64,000 nucleotides of DNA from CAMDHY01 sp046156265 (GCF_046156265.1 NZ_JAWDIR010000006.1:12464-76463), one strand, 5' to 3'; shown: positions 42,738-51,900, numbered from the stretch's first letter. Numbers and translations: made by a program. The notes: a model not told the origin generated them from the letters alone.

Positions 42738-43946
42738 TCAGGCCGCCGCCTTCGCGAACTTGGCGATGGCGAGGTGGTAGGCGAAGAGCTGCACCGGCAC
42801 GCACGAGACGAGTGCAGACAGCGCCTCCGGCACGGCCGGCAGCCGCAGCACGGCGTCGGAGAGCGCGTCGAGGCGATCCTCGTCCTCGCTGACGACGCCA
42901 TAAATGCGCCCGCCCCAGCGCCGCCCCTCGAAGGCTGTGTCGCGGGCGCGGGCGACCGAGGGGCCGTCCGGCGCGATCACGAACAGCGGCTCGCCGGCCT
43001 TCTGCGAATTGTAGTGGTGGAACTCCTCCTGCGGGATGGCGAGGGCGTGGTCGGGGGTGCACTCCTTCACCTTCGCCGCCCCGAACAGCGCCGAGGCGTA
43101 GCTGGGGCCGCCGCCGGCGAAGAGGTAGATCGCGCCGTCAGCCTCGCGTTCGGCGATGGCGCGCACGGCGTCCTCCTGCGCGGCCGCCGTCGCGGCAATC
43201 AGCGCCGGCATGGCATCGAGCGCGGCCTGCAGGTCCTCGACCTCCTGCGACGACCGGCCGAGGGCGCGGGCAAGCTCCAGTCCGAGCTGCATCAGCAGCG
43301 CCATCGCCGCGGTGCTCGCTTGCGTCGGCCAGCCCTTGCGCTCGGCGTGGATGCGCAGGGCGACGTCCGACCAGGTCATCAGCGCCGAGCCGGGGGTGTT
43401 CGACAGGGCGAGCGTGCGGGCGCCGCGGGCGCGAGCGATCAGCATCGCCTCCACCGTGCGCGTCGTCGTGCCGCTCGAGCTCAGTGTCACCAGCAGCGTG
43501 TCGGGACCGACGGTGCGGGCGCCGTAGTAGGCGAAGTCGAGCGCCTGCATCGGCTCGCAGGGCACGCCGAGAACGGTCTCCAGCAGCAGTCGCGCGCCGA
43601 CCATGACGGCGAGCGAATCGCCGCAGCCGGTCATGACGATGCGGCGCGGCGGCGCCTTGGCGAGGGCGGCGGCGACCGCGGCGATGGCGTCCCTCTCGAC
43701 GGACAGCGTCGTGCGGATGGCGTCCGGCTGGCCGAGGATCTCCGGCCGGGTGAGATCGACGCGGCGGCGGCGCTTTTCGTCCAGCGGATCGTCCGTCGGC
43801 AGAGCGTCCATCAGGCGCGCCTCGGCGTCGAACAGGTCCTGCACCAGCGCGCGTGCCTTCGCGTCGACGGGCGAATCTGCCTCGAGCAGCGGCGTCGGCA
43901 CGCCGAGCGGCCGGGCGGGGGCGCCGGAACCGGAAGGATGGCTCAT
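42738..43946 (-). CDS. Double SIS-domain protein (GlmS-isomerase/AgaS/FrlB-like)
   Basis: This 402-residue protein has two SIS domains (about 95-235 and 268-395) after a 60-residue N-terminal part. The phosphosugar-binding serine/threonine loop is SSSGTTT (157-163). In the second domain, KVKE (292-295) and EEFHH (307-311) match the positions of the catalytic Lys, Glu and His of GlmS-type isomerases and FrlB/FraB deglycases. It probably converts a 6-phosphorylated sugar-amine to sugar phosphate plus amine or isomerises an aminosugar phosphate. Confidence 0.87.
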   Translation of the reverse strand: MSHPSGSGAPARPLGVPTPLLEADSPVDAKARALVQDLFDAEARLMDALPTDDPLDEKRRRRVDLTRPEILGQPDAIRTTLSVERDAIAAVAAALAKAPPRRIVMTGCGDSLAVMVGARLLLETVLGVPCEPMQALDFAYYGARTVGPDTLLVTLSSSGTTTRTVEAMLIARARGARTLALSNTPGSALMTWSDVALRIHAERKGWPTQASTAAMALLMQLGLELARALGRSSQEVEDLQAALDAMPALIAATAAAQEDAVRAIAEREADGAIYLFAGGGPSYASALFGAAKVKECTPDHALAIPQEEFHHYNSQKAGEPLFVIAPDGPSVARARDTAFEGRRWGGRIYGVVSEDEDRLDALSDAVLRLPAVPEALSALVSCVPVQLFAYHLAIAKFAKAAA

Positions 43947-43969
43947 GGTCGGGAACTCCAGACGAAAGA

Positions 43970-44851
43970 TCAGACGGCGCGGGCGGGGTCCGCCTCGATG
44001 AAGCGGGCGATGTCGCCGGCGCGAGCGAACCACACCCGGTCGCGACGGGCGGCGATGTGTTCGAGCGCGCGGGTCAGAGCCCTGAGGCGGAAGGGCTGGC
44101 CGGAAATGAAGGAGTGCACGACGAGGCTCATCACCAGCGGCCGCTCCTCGGCAGCGGCGAGCATCTCCTCGAACTCGTCGATGATCGCTTCAGCGAAGTC
44201 GCGCGCGTCCGCCTGCCGGCCGATGATCGTCGAGCTGTCGTTGAGCTCCACGGCGTAGGGAACGGCAAGAAGCGGCCGCGAGCGCGTCTTCAGCCAGACC
44301 GGCTGGTCGTCGAGCCGGAGACCCAGCACGTAGCCGTAGCCGGCCTCGGCGAGCAGGTCGAAGGTGTTCTCGGTGTAGGCGAGCCACGGGCTCGACCAGC
44401 CGCGCGGCGGCGCGCCCTCGGCCTTGGCGATCGCGGCGGCAACCGCGTCGATGTAGGCGCGCTCGTCGCCCTCGCTCATGCCCGTCAGCGTGTCGGAATT
44501 GCTGAGGCCGTGGGCCACGAACTCGGCGCCCGCCCGCCGCGCCGCCTCGATCAGCGCCGGTGCGGTCTCGTAGACTTCGGTGTTGAGGAGGACGGTCGGG
44601 GCGATGCTGTGCTGGGTGAGCCGGTCGATCAGCCGGAAGGCACCGACGCGGTTGCCGTAGTCGCGCCAGGCGGTGTTGAGGAAGTCCGGCTGCGGCGTGC
44701 CCGGCGCGATGTCCTCGACCATGCCCTCGCCGAAGGCATAGTCCTCGATGCCGAGGCCGACATAGAGCGCCAGCCGCGCGCCGTTCGGCCAGACATAGTC
44801 GGGCCGGTCCGTGATCGGGGAATAGTCGTAGCGACCGTGGGTGCGCAGCAT
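43970..44851 (-). CDS. Polysaccharide-deacetylase-family protein (PuuE/cyclic-amidase-like)
   Basis: This 293-residue NodB-fold protein has no signal peptide, so it is intracellular like PuuE-type allantoinases and not like secreted chitin deacetylases. Recognisable stretches are RLALYVGLGIEDYAFGEG, EFVAHGLSNSDTL (a metal-binding histidine) and RGWSSPWLAYTENTFDLLAEAGYGYV. It lies eight bases after the amidohydrolase stop in the nine-gene operon. It probably hydrolyses an amide or cyclic ureide bond. The exact substrate is unknown. Confidence 0.85.
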   Translation of the reverse strand: MLRTHGRYDYSPITDRPDYVWPNGARLALYVGLGIEDYAFGEGMVEDIAPGTPQPDFLNTAWRDYGNRVGAFRLIDRLTQHSIAPTVLLNTEVYETAPALIEAARRAGAEFVAHGLSNSDTLTGMSEGDERAYIDAVAAAIAKAEGAPPRGWSSPWLAYTENTFDLLAEAGYGYVLGLRLDDQPVWLKTRSRPLLAVPYAVELNDSSTIIGRQADARDFAEAIIDEFEEMLAAAEERPLVMSLVVHSFISGQPFRLRALTRALEHIAARRDRVWFARAGDIARFIEADPARAV

Positions 44852-44859
44852 GGGACGCC

Positions 44860-46404
44860 TCAGTGGGGCAGGGGGCCGCCGATCCAGCGGGTGAAGCCAA
44901 CGTCGCTGCCGGCGGCCATCTCGACCATCTGCCGGTAGGCCGGCCACAGGCGATCGGCTGCCCGCCGCGCCTCCGCGAGGGCCGGCTGGCGCTGTGCGAA
45001 CAGCGCCCGCGCCTCCGCCCGCAGGGCCTTCTCGTCGACGCGGACGACCCGGTCGTTCTCGAACACCACGGCGCCGTCGACCATGGTGAGGCGCACCGAG
45101 GAGCCGTTCTCGCAATAGACGAGCTGGCGCTTCAGGTCGTTCATCGGCGTGAAGGGCAGCGTGTCGAGGTCGACGAGGATCAGATCCGCCTTCCGGCCGA
45201 CTTCGACCGCGCCGATCTCGTCCGCGAGCCGCATCGCCCGGGCGCCGCCGGTGGTGGCACAGCCGAGCACCTCCTCGGCCGAGGGCCACACCTCGCAGGG
45301 GCCGCCGGCGATGTTGTGCACGAGCCCGGCCGCCTTCATCACGGCCCAGAGGTTGATCGCGTCGTCGGCGATCGCCTCGTCGACGCCGAGGCAGATCGGG
45401 ATGCCGCGGTCGCGGAGCGCGCGGAACGGCATGACGCCGCTGCCGAGGCGCAGGTTGCTGATCGGATTGTGCGCCACCACGCAGCCGGCCGCGGCGATGA
45501 GGTCGAGGTCGGCCGCGTCCACCCAGATCGCGTGGATGATGTTCATGCGCTCCGACAGGAGCCCGAGGTCGGCGGTGTAGCGCACCAGCGACCGGCCGGC
45601 GAAGCGCGGCTGCTCGCTCGACAGCACCCGCTGCAGCTTCGTCTCCAGCATGTGGGCGTAGAACGGCAGGTCGTGGCGGCGGCTCAACTCGTCGAGGGCG
45701 GCGAAGTAGTCCGGGCTGACGCGCTGCGGCGCCGAGCACGAGACGGCGGCGCGGAGCCGGCCGTTCTCCCGCCCGTGCCAGCGGCCGATCAGGTGGTCGT
45801 AGGCCTCCAGCAGCTGGTGCTGCCCGAACGCCGGCGGGCGGGCTGCCTCGGCGCGCAGGTCCGCCGGGAGGAGGTCGGCGAGGAACGGCAGCTTGTCGAG
45901 CTCGGCGAGTTCCGGCTGGTCGAGGGCGACGGTGGCCCGGATGCCGCAGTCGGCATAGGCCTGCATCACCGCGTCGACGATCGCCGGCTCCGGCTCCGGC
46001 ACGAAGAAGGCGTCGTCCTGCACGGCGGTGACGCCTCCGCGCAGCATCTCGACGGCGCCGAGCAGCGTGCGCACGTAGGCCTCGCGCGGCGTCGGCCTGA
46101 GAGCCTCCAGCTCCGGCGATTCGTAGAGCATGAAGAGCTCGAGCGGCAGGCTCGGCAGCGCGCCCTTCATGTGGTTCACGGGCGAGTGGAAGTGGGCGTT
46201 GATCAGCCCCGGCATCAGCAGATGGCCGCGCCCGTCGATGCGGCGGACATCCGGTGGGGCGTCTCTCGCAGCCGCGTCGCCGATGGCGGCGATGCGGCCT
46301 TCGTGGACGAGCACGTCGGTCGGCCCAGTGCGGCCGGCGGCGGCGTCGAGTGCGAAGACGTCCACGCCGGTAAACAGCGTGGCGGCCGGAACCCCGCCGC
46401 TCAT
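44860..46404 (-). CDS. Amidohydrolase-superfamily protein (guanine/cytosine deaminase-SsnA-like)
   Basis: This 514-residue TIM-barrel metal hydrolase has HxH ligands His71 and His73 (NAHFHSP), further metal or catalytic residues in YAHMLETK, NIIHAIWV and HNPISNLRLGSG, and the catalytic aspartate in GVDEA. These features fit the deaminase/chlorohydrolase branch that acts on purine-like or triazine-like rings. Its start overlaps the stop of the GlcG-like gene (ATGA). The codons for the C-terminus include a GGGGCAGGGGG tract. Confidence 0.9.
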   Translation of the reverse strand: MSGGVPAATLFTGVDVFALDAAAGRTGPTDVLVHEGRIAAIGDAAARDAPPDVRRIDGRGHLLMPGLINAHFHSPVNHMKGALPSLPLELFMLYESPELEALRPTPREAYVRTLLGAVEMLRGGVTAVQDDAFFVPEPEPAIVDAVMQAYADCGIRATVALDQPELAELDKLPFLADLLPADLRAEAARPPAFGQHQLLEAYDHLIGRWHGRENGRLRAAVSCSAPQRVSPDYFAALDELSRRHDLPFYAHMLETKLQRVLSSEQPRFAGRSLVRYTADLGLLSERMNIIHAIWVDAADLDLIAAAGCVVAHNPISNLRLGSGVMPFRALRDRGIPICLGVDEAIADDAINLWAVMKAAGLVHNIAGGPCEVWPSAEEVLGCATTGGARAMRLADEIGAVEVGRKADLILVDLDTLPFTPMNDLKRQLVYCENGSSVRLTMVDGAVVFENDRVVRVDEKALRAEARALFAQRQPALAEARRAADRLWPAYRQMVEMAAGSDVGFTRWIGGPLPH

Positions 46405-46832
46405 GGCGTCGCCCGCTCCTCTGCGCCAATCGCCGCGAGCCCCGCGCGGGCGATGGCGATGTCCTCGGCGTCCGGCGCCGAGCCGATGCCGATCGCGCCG
46501 ATGCAGTGGCCGTCGACGAAGATCGGCAGCCCGCCCGCCATGCCGGTGATCAGCCCGCCGGAGGCGCGCGCCAGCTGTGGCGCCATCTCCGCGTCGATCT
46601 CGGTGGTGGGACGGCGGTGCGAGGCGGCGGTCATCGCCTTGGTGGTCGCCGTCTTCATCGACAGCGTGAACGCCCCGTCCATGCGCAGGCAGGCGACGAG
46701 GTTGCCGCCCTCGTCGACGACGACGATGTCGACGGGAAAGCCGATCTCGGTCGCCTTGGCGGCGCAGGCGGCGATGACCGCCTCGGCACCCGCCTGCGTC
46801 AGCCGGAGCGAGGGTGCGGTGAACGGGCTCAC
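46401..46832 (-). CDS. GlcG/HbpS-family (DUF336) protein
   Basis: This 143-residue protein of the GlcG/HbpS fold has LTQAGAEAVIAACAAKATEIG, VVVDEGGNLVACLRMDGA and GGLPIFVDGHCIGAIGIGSA. The GTG start overlaps the ATPase stop (GTGA) and its stop overlaps the amidohydrolase start. Members bind heme or small ligands, or act as accessory proteins in catabolic operons, and the function here is not known. No secretion signal is seen. Confidence 0.85.
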   Translation of the reverse strand: MSPFTAPSLRLTQAGAEAVIAACAAKATEIGFPVDIVVVDEGGNLVACLRMDGAFTLSMKTATTKAMTAASHRRPTTEIDAEMAPQLARASGGLITGMAGGLPIFVDGHCIGAIGIGSAPDAEDIAIARAGLAAIGAEERATP

Positions 46833-47593
46833 GACTTGATGATCTTCTTGAGGAAGGAGCGGGTGCGCTCGTGCGTCGGCGCGCCGAAGATGTGCTCCGG
46901 CGGGCCGCGCTCCACCACCGACCCCTGGTCCATGAACACGACCTGGTCGGCGACGTCGCGGGCGAAGTGCATCTCGTGGGTGACGACGATCATCGTCAGC
47001 CCGCCGACGGCGAGGTCGCGCATGACGTTCAAGACCTCGTCGACGAGCTCCGGGTCGAGCGCCGACGTCGCCTCGTCGAACAGCATCACCTTCGGCTGCA
47101 TCACCAGGGCGCGGGCGATGGCGACGCGCTGCTGCTGGCCACCCGACAGCCGCACCGGATGGGCGTCGGCGAAACCGCCGAGGTCGACCCGCTTCAGCAT
47201 CGCGTGGGCGGCCTCGGTAGCCTCGGCACGCGGCATCCGCTTCACCGCGATCAGCCCCTCCATGACGTTGCCGAGCGCCGTCTTGTGGGGGAAAAGGTTG
47301 AAGCGCTGGAACACCATGCCGACCTGGCTGCGCATCCGGTTGAGGTGCGCCTCCTGCTGCCGCTTCGAGGCGGTGGGTCCGAGCGAGACGCTCTCGCCGT
47401 CGATCTCGACGGTCCCCGAGGTCGGCGGTGCGAGATGGTTGACGCAGCGCAGCAGCGTCGACTTGCCGGAGCCCGACGGCCCGATCACCGCCACCGTCGT
47501 ACCCTTGGCGACCTCGAGATCGATCCCGCACAGCACCTCGTGGGCGCCGAACGACTTGCGGATGCCGGAAAGCCGCACCATCGGCGAGGCCAT
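46829..47593 (-). CDS. Polar amino-acid-type ABC transporter ATPase (HisP/GlnQ-like)
   Basis: This 254-residue ATPase has Walker A GPSGSGKST (38-46), Q-loop MVFQRFNLFPH, signature LSGGQQQR, Walker B VMLFDEATSALDPE and switch histidine VVTHEMHFARDV, all intact and characteristic of the HisP subgroup. It overlaps the permease stop by one base. It probably energises uptake for both paralogous binding proteins of the locus (48330 and 51034). Confidence 0.95.
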   Translation of the reverse strand: MASPMVRLSGIRKSFGAHEVLCGIDLEVAKGTTVAVIGPSGSGKSTLLRCVNHLAPPTSGTVEIDGESVSLGPTASKRQQEAHLNRMRSQVGMVFQRFNLFPHKTALGNVMEGLIAVKRMPRAEATEAAHAMLKRVDLGGFADAHPVRLSGGQQQRVAIARALVMQPKVMLFDEATSALDPELVDEVLNVMRDLAVGGLTMIVVTHEMHFARDVADQVVFMDQGSVVERGPPEHIFGAPTHERTRSFLKKIIKS

Positions 47594-48261
47594 CACCGCA
47601 GGCCCTCGCCACGACGCAGCGCCCGCTCCAGCCACAGGCCGCCCTGCGCTACCACGGCGTTGATCAGGAAGTAGGCCACTGCGATGGCGAGGTAGGCCTC
47701 GATCGGGCGGAACGTCACCGAGACGACCTGCTGGGCGACGCGCGTCAGCTCCGTGATCGAGATCGTCGACAGAAGCGACGTGCCCTTGACGAGGTTGGTG
47801 AACTCGCCGGCGGTCGACGGCACGACGAGGCGCGCCGCCTGCGGCAGCACGATCCGCCACAGCGTCTGGGCGCGGCTCATGCCGAGCGAGCGGCCGGCCT
47901 CGACCTGGCCGGGATCGACGCCGAGGATGCCGGCGCGGAATATCTCGGCGAGGTAGCCGCCGCTGTTCAAGCCGAGGGCGATCACCGCCGAGGTCGGCGC
48001 GCCCAGGCGGATGCCGATCGCCGGGGCGCCGAAATAGATGAAGAAGATCTGCACCAGCGCCGGCGTGCCGCGCACCACGTCGACATAGCCGCGCGCCAGC
48101 CAGCGCAGCGGGGCGATGTCGGACAGGCGGGCGAGGGCGGTGGCGAGGCCGATGACGATCGCCAGCGCAACCGACAGGACCGAATAGAGCAGCGTCGCCT
48201 CGAGCCCCCGCAGGAATTCCGGGACGTAGGGCAGCAGGACGCCGAGGTCGAAGGCAGGCAT
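47593..48261 (-). CDS. Polar amino-acid-type ABC transporter permease (HisM/GlnP-like)
   Basis: This 222-residue permease has about five membrane segments and the family loop GYVDVVRGTPALVQIFFIYFG plus the EAA region EAGRSLGMSRAQTLWRIVLPQA. Only one permease gene is present, so a homodimer is expected. It follows the binding-protein gene after a strong hairpin (48296-48322). Confidence 0.95.
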   Translation of the reverse strand: MPAFDLGVLLPYVPEFLRGLEATLLYSVLSVALAIVIGLATALARLSDIAPLRWLARGYVDVVRGTPALVQIFFIYFGAPAIGIRLGAPTSAVIALGLNSGGYLAEIFRAGILGVDPGQVEAGRSLGMSRAQTLWRIVLPQAARLVVPSTAGEFTNLVKGTSLLSTISITELTRVAQQVVSVTFRPIEAYLAIAVAYFLINAVVAQGGLWLERALRRGEGLR

Positions 48262-48295
48262 GAGGCGTTACTTTCGCGTGCGGGGCCGGAGCGGC

Positions 48296-48322
48296 CGGGC
48301 GGGGAGGCAAGCTCCCCGCCCG
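48296..48322 (-). promoter_or_regulatory. Strong intercistronic hairpin after the binding-protein gene
   Basis: CGGGCGGGGAG and CTCCCCGCCCG pair perfectly over 11 bp with a GCAAG loop. The hairpin begins seven bases past the binding-protein stop (minus strand) and 34 bases before the permease start. This is the classic location for a stem that stabilises the binding-protein message or reduces read-through. Confidence 0.65.
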
Positions 48323-48329
48323 CGCCATC

Positions 48330-49172
48330 CTAGTTCGGCAGCGCCTTCTTGGTGCCGAACCACTTCTCGCTCAGCTTGTCGAGCTCGCCGTTCGCCTTCA
48401 TCTCCTCGATGAAGGTGGCGACCGCGGCGGAGAGGTCGGTGTCCTGCTTGCGGGTGGCGACCGCCATGAACAGGTTCGGCGGCAGTTCGTAGACGATCTT
48501 GAACTTGCCCGGCGAAGCCTTGTCGACCTCGCTGAAGGCGTCGCCCGACGTCGTCACGATGTCGAGGTTGCCGTTCTGCAGGTCGAGATAGGCCGAGGTG
48601 ATGGCGTCATAGAGCTTGATGTCCATGCCGAGGCCCTTCTCGTCGGACAGCTTCTTCGACTGCTCGGCGACCGAGGAGTTCAGCTGCGAGCCGAGGCGCT
48701 TGCCCTTGAAGTCCTCGACCGACTTGATCGCCGTCTCGTCGGCGCGGATCAGGAAGACCGGCCGGTCGGTGGCGTAGACCGGCGAGAAGGTGACGGCCTT
48801 CTCGCGTGCCGGGGTGATCGGCATCGCCGACCAGATCAGGTCGAACTTCTGGCTGTAGAGGGAGGGGATGACGCCCGACCACTGGGTGTCGATCACCTCG
48901 AGCTCGACGCCGAGGGATTCGGCGAACTTGCGCGAGAGATCGATGTCGAAGCCGACGATCTCGCCGTCCTTGATGAACTCGTAGGGCGGGGTCGCGGCCT
49001 CGACGCCGTTGATGAGCTTGCCGCGCGTCTTGATCTCGGCGAGCAGTCCGCCCGCCGGCGTTGCGTAGTCGGGCAGGGGCTTGTCGTTCAGCGTCGGCGC
49101 GTCCTGTGCGACGGCTGCGGTGGCGAAGAGGCTGACCAATCCGGCCAGCAGAAGGGCCTTGCACGTCTTCAT
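48330..49172 (-). CDS. Polar amino-acid-type ABC substrate-binding protein (SBP_bac_3), copy 1
   Basis: This 280-residue periplasmic protein has a signal peptide cleaved near AAVA-QDAPT (residue 22). The mature type II fold carries GKLINGVEAATPPYEFIKDG and VGFDIDLSRKFAESLGVE, then WSGVIPSLYSQKFDLIWSAM. It is closely paralogous over its whole length to the protein at 51034, yet the locus has one permease and one ATPase. The ligand is probably a small amine- or amide-containing compound. Confidence 0.94.
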   Translation of the reverse strand: MKTCKALLLAGLVSLFATAAVAQDAPTLNDKPLPDYATPAGGLLAEIKTRGKLINGVEAATPPYEFIKDGEIVGFDIDLSRKFAESLGVELEVIDTQWSGVIPSLYSQKFDLIWSAMPITPAREKAVTFSPVYATDRPVFLIRADETAIKSVEDFKGKRLGSQLNSSVAEQSKKLSDEKGLGMDIKLYDAITSAYLDLQNGNLDIVTTSGDAFSEVDKASPGKFKIVYELPPNLFMAVATRKQDTDLSAAVATFIEEMKANGELDKLSEKWFGTKKALPN

Positions 49173-49224
49173 ATCGTTTCCGTTCCTCGTCGGGGCCTGT
49201 GGCGGTAGTCGCTGCGGTAAAGTC

Positions 49225-49887
49225 TCAGCCGGGCTGTTCCGCCGATGGTTCGAGGACCTCGACGAGGACCTCGGTCGGGTACCAGCCGGAGATGGGGTTG
49301 AATTCCTGGGGGCAGGCCGAGATCGCCACCACGAGGTCGATCCAGGCCTTCATGACGACGTGGTCGCCGGGCTTCGACGGCGCCGGCCCGTTCGTCACCG
49401 AGCCGTCACGGCCGACAGGGCAGTTGCCGAAGATGTTGAAGGGCTGCGGGACATAGAAGCGCGTGGTGCCGAAATAGGGCTCCATCACCTCGCGCAGGTT
49501 GCCGGCGCAGCTGCGATGATGGTGCTTGAGACCGTAGAGCCGGTATCTATGCTCGTCGCACGGTGCGGTCAGCAGATCGTGCACGCCGCAGCTGTCGGCG
49601 ATGACCTGGAGGATCGGGCGACGGTGGTTGGAATGGAAGCTCTCGCCCGGCACCGGGCACAGCTTGTTGACCCACACCCGGCTGTGCATGGCCGACAGGT
49701 GCTCGTCGATATCTTCGGCGTTGAAGGCCCAGAAGTCGGCGCATTGCCGTCCGCGCGGATCGATCACACGAATGAACTGGCCAGCCTTCACCTCGCCGGC
49801 CCATCCCATCATCGGCGGGATGACGTGACTGCTGACCACATCGAGGCGCAGAAGCATTTTTCCGTTGAGATCGACTTCGATAGACAT
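49225..49887 (-). CDS. DUF1989 (urea-carboxylase-associated) family protein
   Basis: This 220-residue protein starts MSIEVDLNGKMLLRLD. Family hallmarks are GQFIRVIDPRGRQCADFWAFNA, the AMHSRVWVNKLCPVPG segment and the late FNPISGWYPTEVLVEV. DUF1989 proteins sit beside urea carboxylase and other nitrogen-compound catabolic genes and have no settled activity. It is the promoter-proximal gene of the nine-gene operon and is divergent from the RpiR gene at 50005. Confidence 0.87.
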   Translation of the reverse strand: MSIEVDLNGKMLLRLDVVSSHVIPPMMGWAGEVKAGQFIRVIDPRGRQCADFWAFNAEDIDEHLSAMHSRVWVNKLCPVPGESFHSNHRRPILQVIADSCGVHDLLTAPCDEHRYRLYGLKHHHRSCAGNLREVMEPYFGTTRFYVPQPFNIFGNCPVGRDGSVTNGPAPSKPGDHVVMKAWIDLVVAISACPQEFNPISGWYPTEVLVEVLEPSAEQPG

Positions 49888-49975
49888 CAGCCTCTTCTTC
49901 ACTGATATTTTGCGCCCATCAGACTCAGGGACGTTTCCGAGCGCTTGAAAATATCTTCCCACAGTGCCGTTAATG

Positions 49976-49990
49976 TGAAAAGCGATTTTC
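49976..49990. promoter_or_regulatory. Candidate RpiR element in divergent promoter region
   Basis: TGAAAAGCGATTTTC contains the dyad GAAAA-GCGA-TTTTC. A related TTGAAAATATC lies at 49945-49955. Both fall in the A/T-rich 117-bp gap between the DUF1989 gene and rpiR. TTGAAA (49945-49950) could double as a -35 box for the plus-strand arm. Confidence 0.45.
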
Positions 49991-50004
49991 TTAGGCAGGG
50001 CGTG

Positions 50005-50892
50005 ATGCGTGAGCGTGCAGTGGTGGCGACCCCGATGGAGAGCAGCGAAGCCGTGGCCGTCTCCCTTCATGCCCGCGTGCGGGCCCAGTACGAGCAACTC
50101 TCGCCCGTCGAGCGCCGCCTCGCCGACGTGGTGCTGAACTTCCCCGGCGACCTCGCGAGCTATTCCGCCACCGAGCTCGCCGGCATCTCGGACGTCTCGA
50201 ACACGGCGGTCAGCCGCTTCGTGCGCCGGCTCGGGTTCGCGAACTTCGACGAGATGCGCCGCCTCGCCCGCCAGGAACAGGAGGAGGGATCGCCGCTCTA
50301 TCTGCTCGGCCGCAGCACTGCCGCACCCTCGGTGCTGCTGGCGGAGCGCCACGTCGAGACCGCCACCGCCAACCTCCGCCGCACCTTCTCGGAGAACACG
50401 CCGGAGACGCTGTCGGCGATCGCCGTCGCGCTGGCCGAGGCGCGGCAGGTGTGGGTCTGCGGCTTCCGGCACGGGCGCTTCCTCGCCGACTACCTGCGCT
50501 GGTCGCTCGCGCACGCCCGCCCGGGTGTGCGACGCCTGCCCGGCGACGGCGAGACGCTTGGCGAGACCCTGATCGACGTCGGCGCCGGGGATGTCGTCGT
50601 CGTCTTCGCCATGCGCCGCCGCGTGCCGGCGATCGCAGCCCTCGTGCGCGCCGCCGCCGAGCAGGGCGCAAAGGTGGCACTGATCACCGACCCCGGGATG
50701 GTCAACACAGCCGGCGCCACCTGGGCGGTGCGCTGCCAGACCCGCACGCGCGGCCCGATCGACGACCACGCCTCGGCGCTCGCCGTCTCGCACGTCCTCA
50801 CCGAACAGGTGATCGTCGCCCTGCAACAGGCATCCAGTCAGCGCCTCGGCGGCATCGACGACATCCACGACCGCCTCGACGAGCTGGAATAG
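50005..50892 (+). CDS. MurR/RpiR-family regulator (HTH plus SIS domain), copy 2
   Basis: This protein of 295 residues starts at ATG 50005, close after AGGCAGGG. The N-terminal RpiR helix-turn-helix includes YSATELAGISDVSNTAVSRFVRRLGFANFDEM (about residues 50-85), and the SIS domain occupies about 125-260. It is most similar in this window to the third RpiR at 55411. SIS regulators usually answer to a phosphosugar, fitting the kinase and SIS enzyme in the operon it faces. Confidence 0.91.
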   Translation: MRERAVVATPMESSEAVAVSLHARVRAQYEQLSPVERRLADVVLNFPGDLASYSATELAGISDVSNTAVSRFVRRLGFANFDEMRRLARQEQEEGSPLYLLGRSTAAPSVLLAERHVETATANLRRTFSENTPETLSAIAVALAEARQVWVCGFRHGRFLADYLRWSLAHARPGVRRLPGDGETLGETLIDVGAGDVVVVFAMRRRVPAIAALVRAAAEQGAKVALITDPGMVNTAGATWAVRCQTRTRGPIDDHASALAVSHVLTEQVIVALQQASSQRLGGIDDIHDRLDELE

Positions 50893-50946
50893 GTGCAGCG
50901 CGGCGGCCGCGAGGCGACTGCCACCGCCTTCGGCACGCCTGCATAA

Positions 50947-50964
50947 GAAATGAACTTTTCAATC
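50947..50964. promoter_or_regulatory. Second candidate RpiR element, upstream of binding-protein copy 2
   Basis: GAAATGAACTTTTCAATC, read on the other strand, gives TTGAAAAGTTCATTTC, sharing TGAAAAG and TTTC with the 49976 element. GTGAAAAAC follows at 50975-50983. It is placed 70-87 bases before the binding-protein start. A small stem GGGTCG/CGACCC (50994-51010) lies in the leader. Confidence 0.4.
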
Positions 50965-51033
50965 TTGCGGTTTAGTGAAAAACTATTGCCAGCGGGTCGC
51001 TGGTCGACCCGGCCCTCATCCGGGAGGATTTCC

Positions 51034-51882
51034 ATGCGTCTCGTGCCGCCCCTCGCAGCCCTGATCGCCGCCTTCGCCCTCGCCGGAATGGCCGGTGCCG
51101 CGCAGGCGCAATCCCCCACCCTCAACGGCCAGGCGATGCCGGAGTACGCCGCGCCCGCGCCGGGCGTGCTCGCCGAGATCAAGGCGCGCGGCAAGCTCGT
51201 CGGCGGCGTCGAGGCGCAGAACCCGCCCTTCGAGTATATCGAGAACGGCAAGATCGTCGGCTTCGACATCGAGCTCTCCGAGCTCTTCGCCGCCCATCTC
51301 GGCGTCACCTTCGAGCCGATCGACACCGCCTGGTCGGGCGTCATCCCGTCGCTCTACGTCCAGAAGTTCGACATGATCTGGTCGGCGATGACGATCACCG
51401 AGCCGCGCAAGCAGGCCGTCACCTTCTCGCAGCCCTATGCGAGCGACCAGGCCGAGATCATCGTGCGGGCCGGCGACACCAGCATCAAGACGATCGAGGA
51501 CCTCAACGGCAAGACGCTGGCCACTCAGCTGAACTCGGCGGCCGAGCACCAGGCCAAGGAGATCATCGCCCGCTACAACCTGAACACCGAGCTGAAGGCG
51601 TTCGACCACTTCGACGCCGCCTATCTCGACCTGAAGAACGGCAACGTCGACGCCGTCACCTCGACGAAGCTCAATGACCGCGTGCTGTTCGAGAAGATGC
51701 CGGGCAGCTTCGACGTGGCGGTGGAACTGCCGATCTTCAACTACGTCGCCGTCGCCACCCGCAAGCAGGATACCGACCTGTCGGCCGCGGTCGACGCGTT
51801 CATCACCGAGCTCAAGACGTCGGGCAAGCTCGCCGAGCTGCAGACGAAGTGGTTCGGGTTCGCGATGGTGCTGCCCGAATAG
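51034..51882 (+). CDS. Polar amino-acid-type ABC substrate-binding protein (SBP_bac_3), copy 2
   Basis: This 282-residue protein starts MRLVPPLAALIAAFALAG with a signal peptide cleaved near AQA-QSPTL. The mature sequence parallels copy 1 almost segment for segment (GKLVGGVEAQNPPFEYIENG, WSGVIPSLYVQKFDMIWSAM). No permease or ATPase accompanies it on this strand, so it probably docks to the transporter encoded at 46829-48261 and widens its substrate range. Confidence 0.93.
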   Translation: MRLVPPLAALIAAFALAGMAGAAQAQSPTLNGQAMPEYAAPAPGVLAEIKARGKLVGGVEAQNPPFEYIENGKIVGFDIELSELFAAHLGVTFEPIDTAWSGVIPSLYVQKFDMIWSAMTITEPRKQAVTFSQPYASDQAEIIVRAGDTSIKTIEDLNGKTLATQLNSAAEHQAKEIIARYNLNTELKAFDHFDAAYLDLKNGNVDAVTSTKLNDRVLFEKMPGSFDVAVELPIFNYVAVATRKQDTDLSAAVDAFITELKTSGKLAELQTKWFGFAMVLPE

Positions 51883-51900
51883 GGCGATCCCGCCGCAGCA

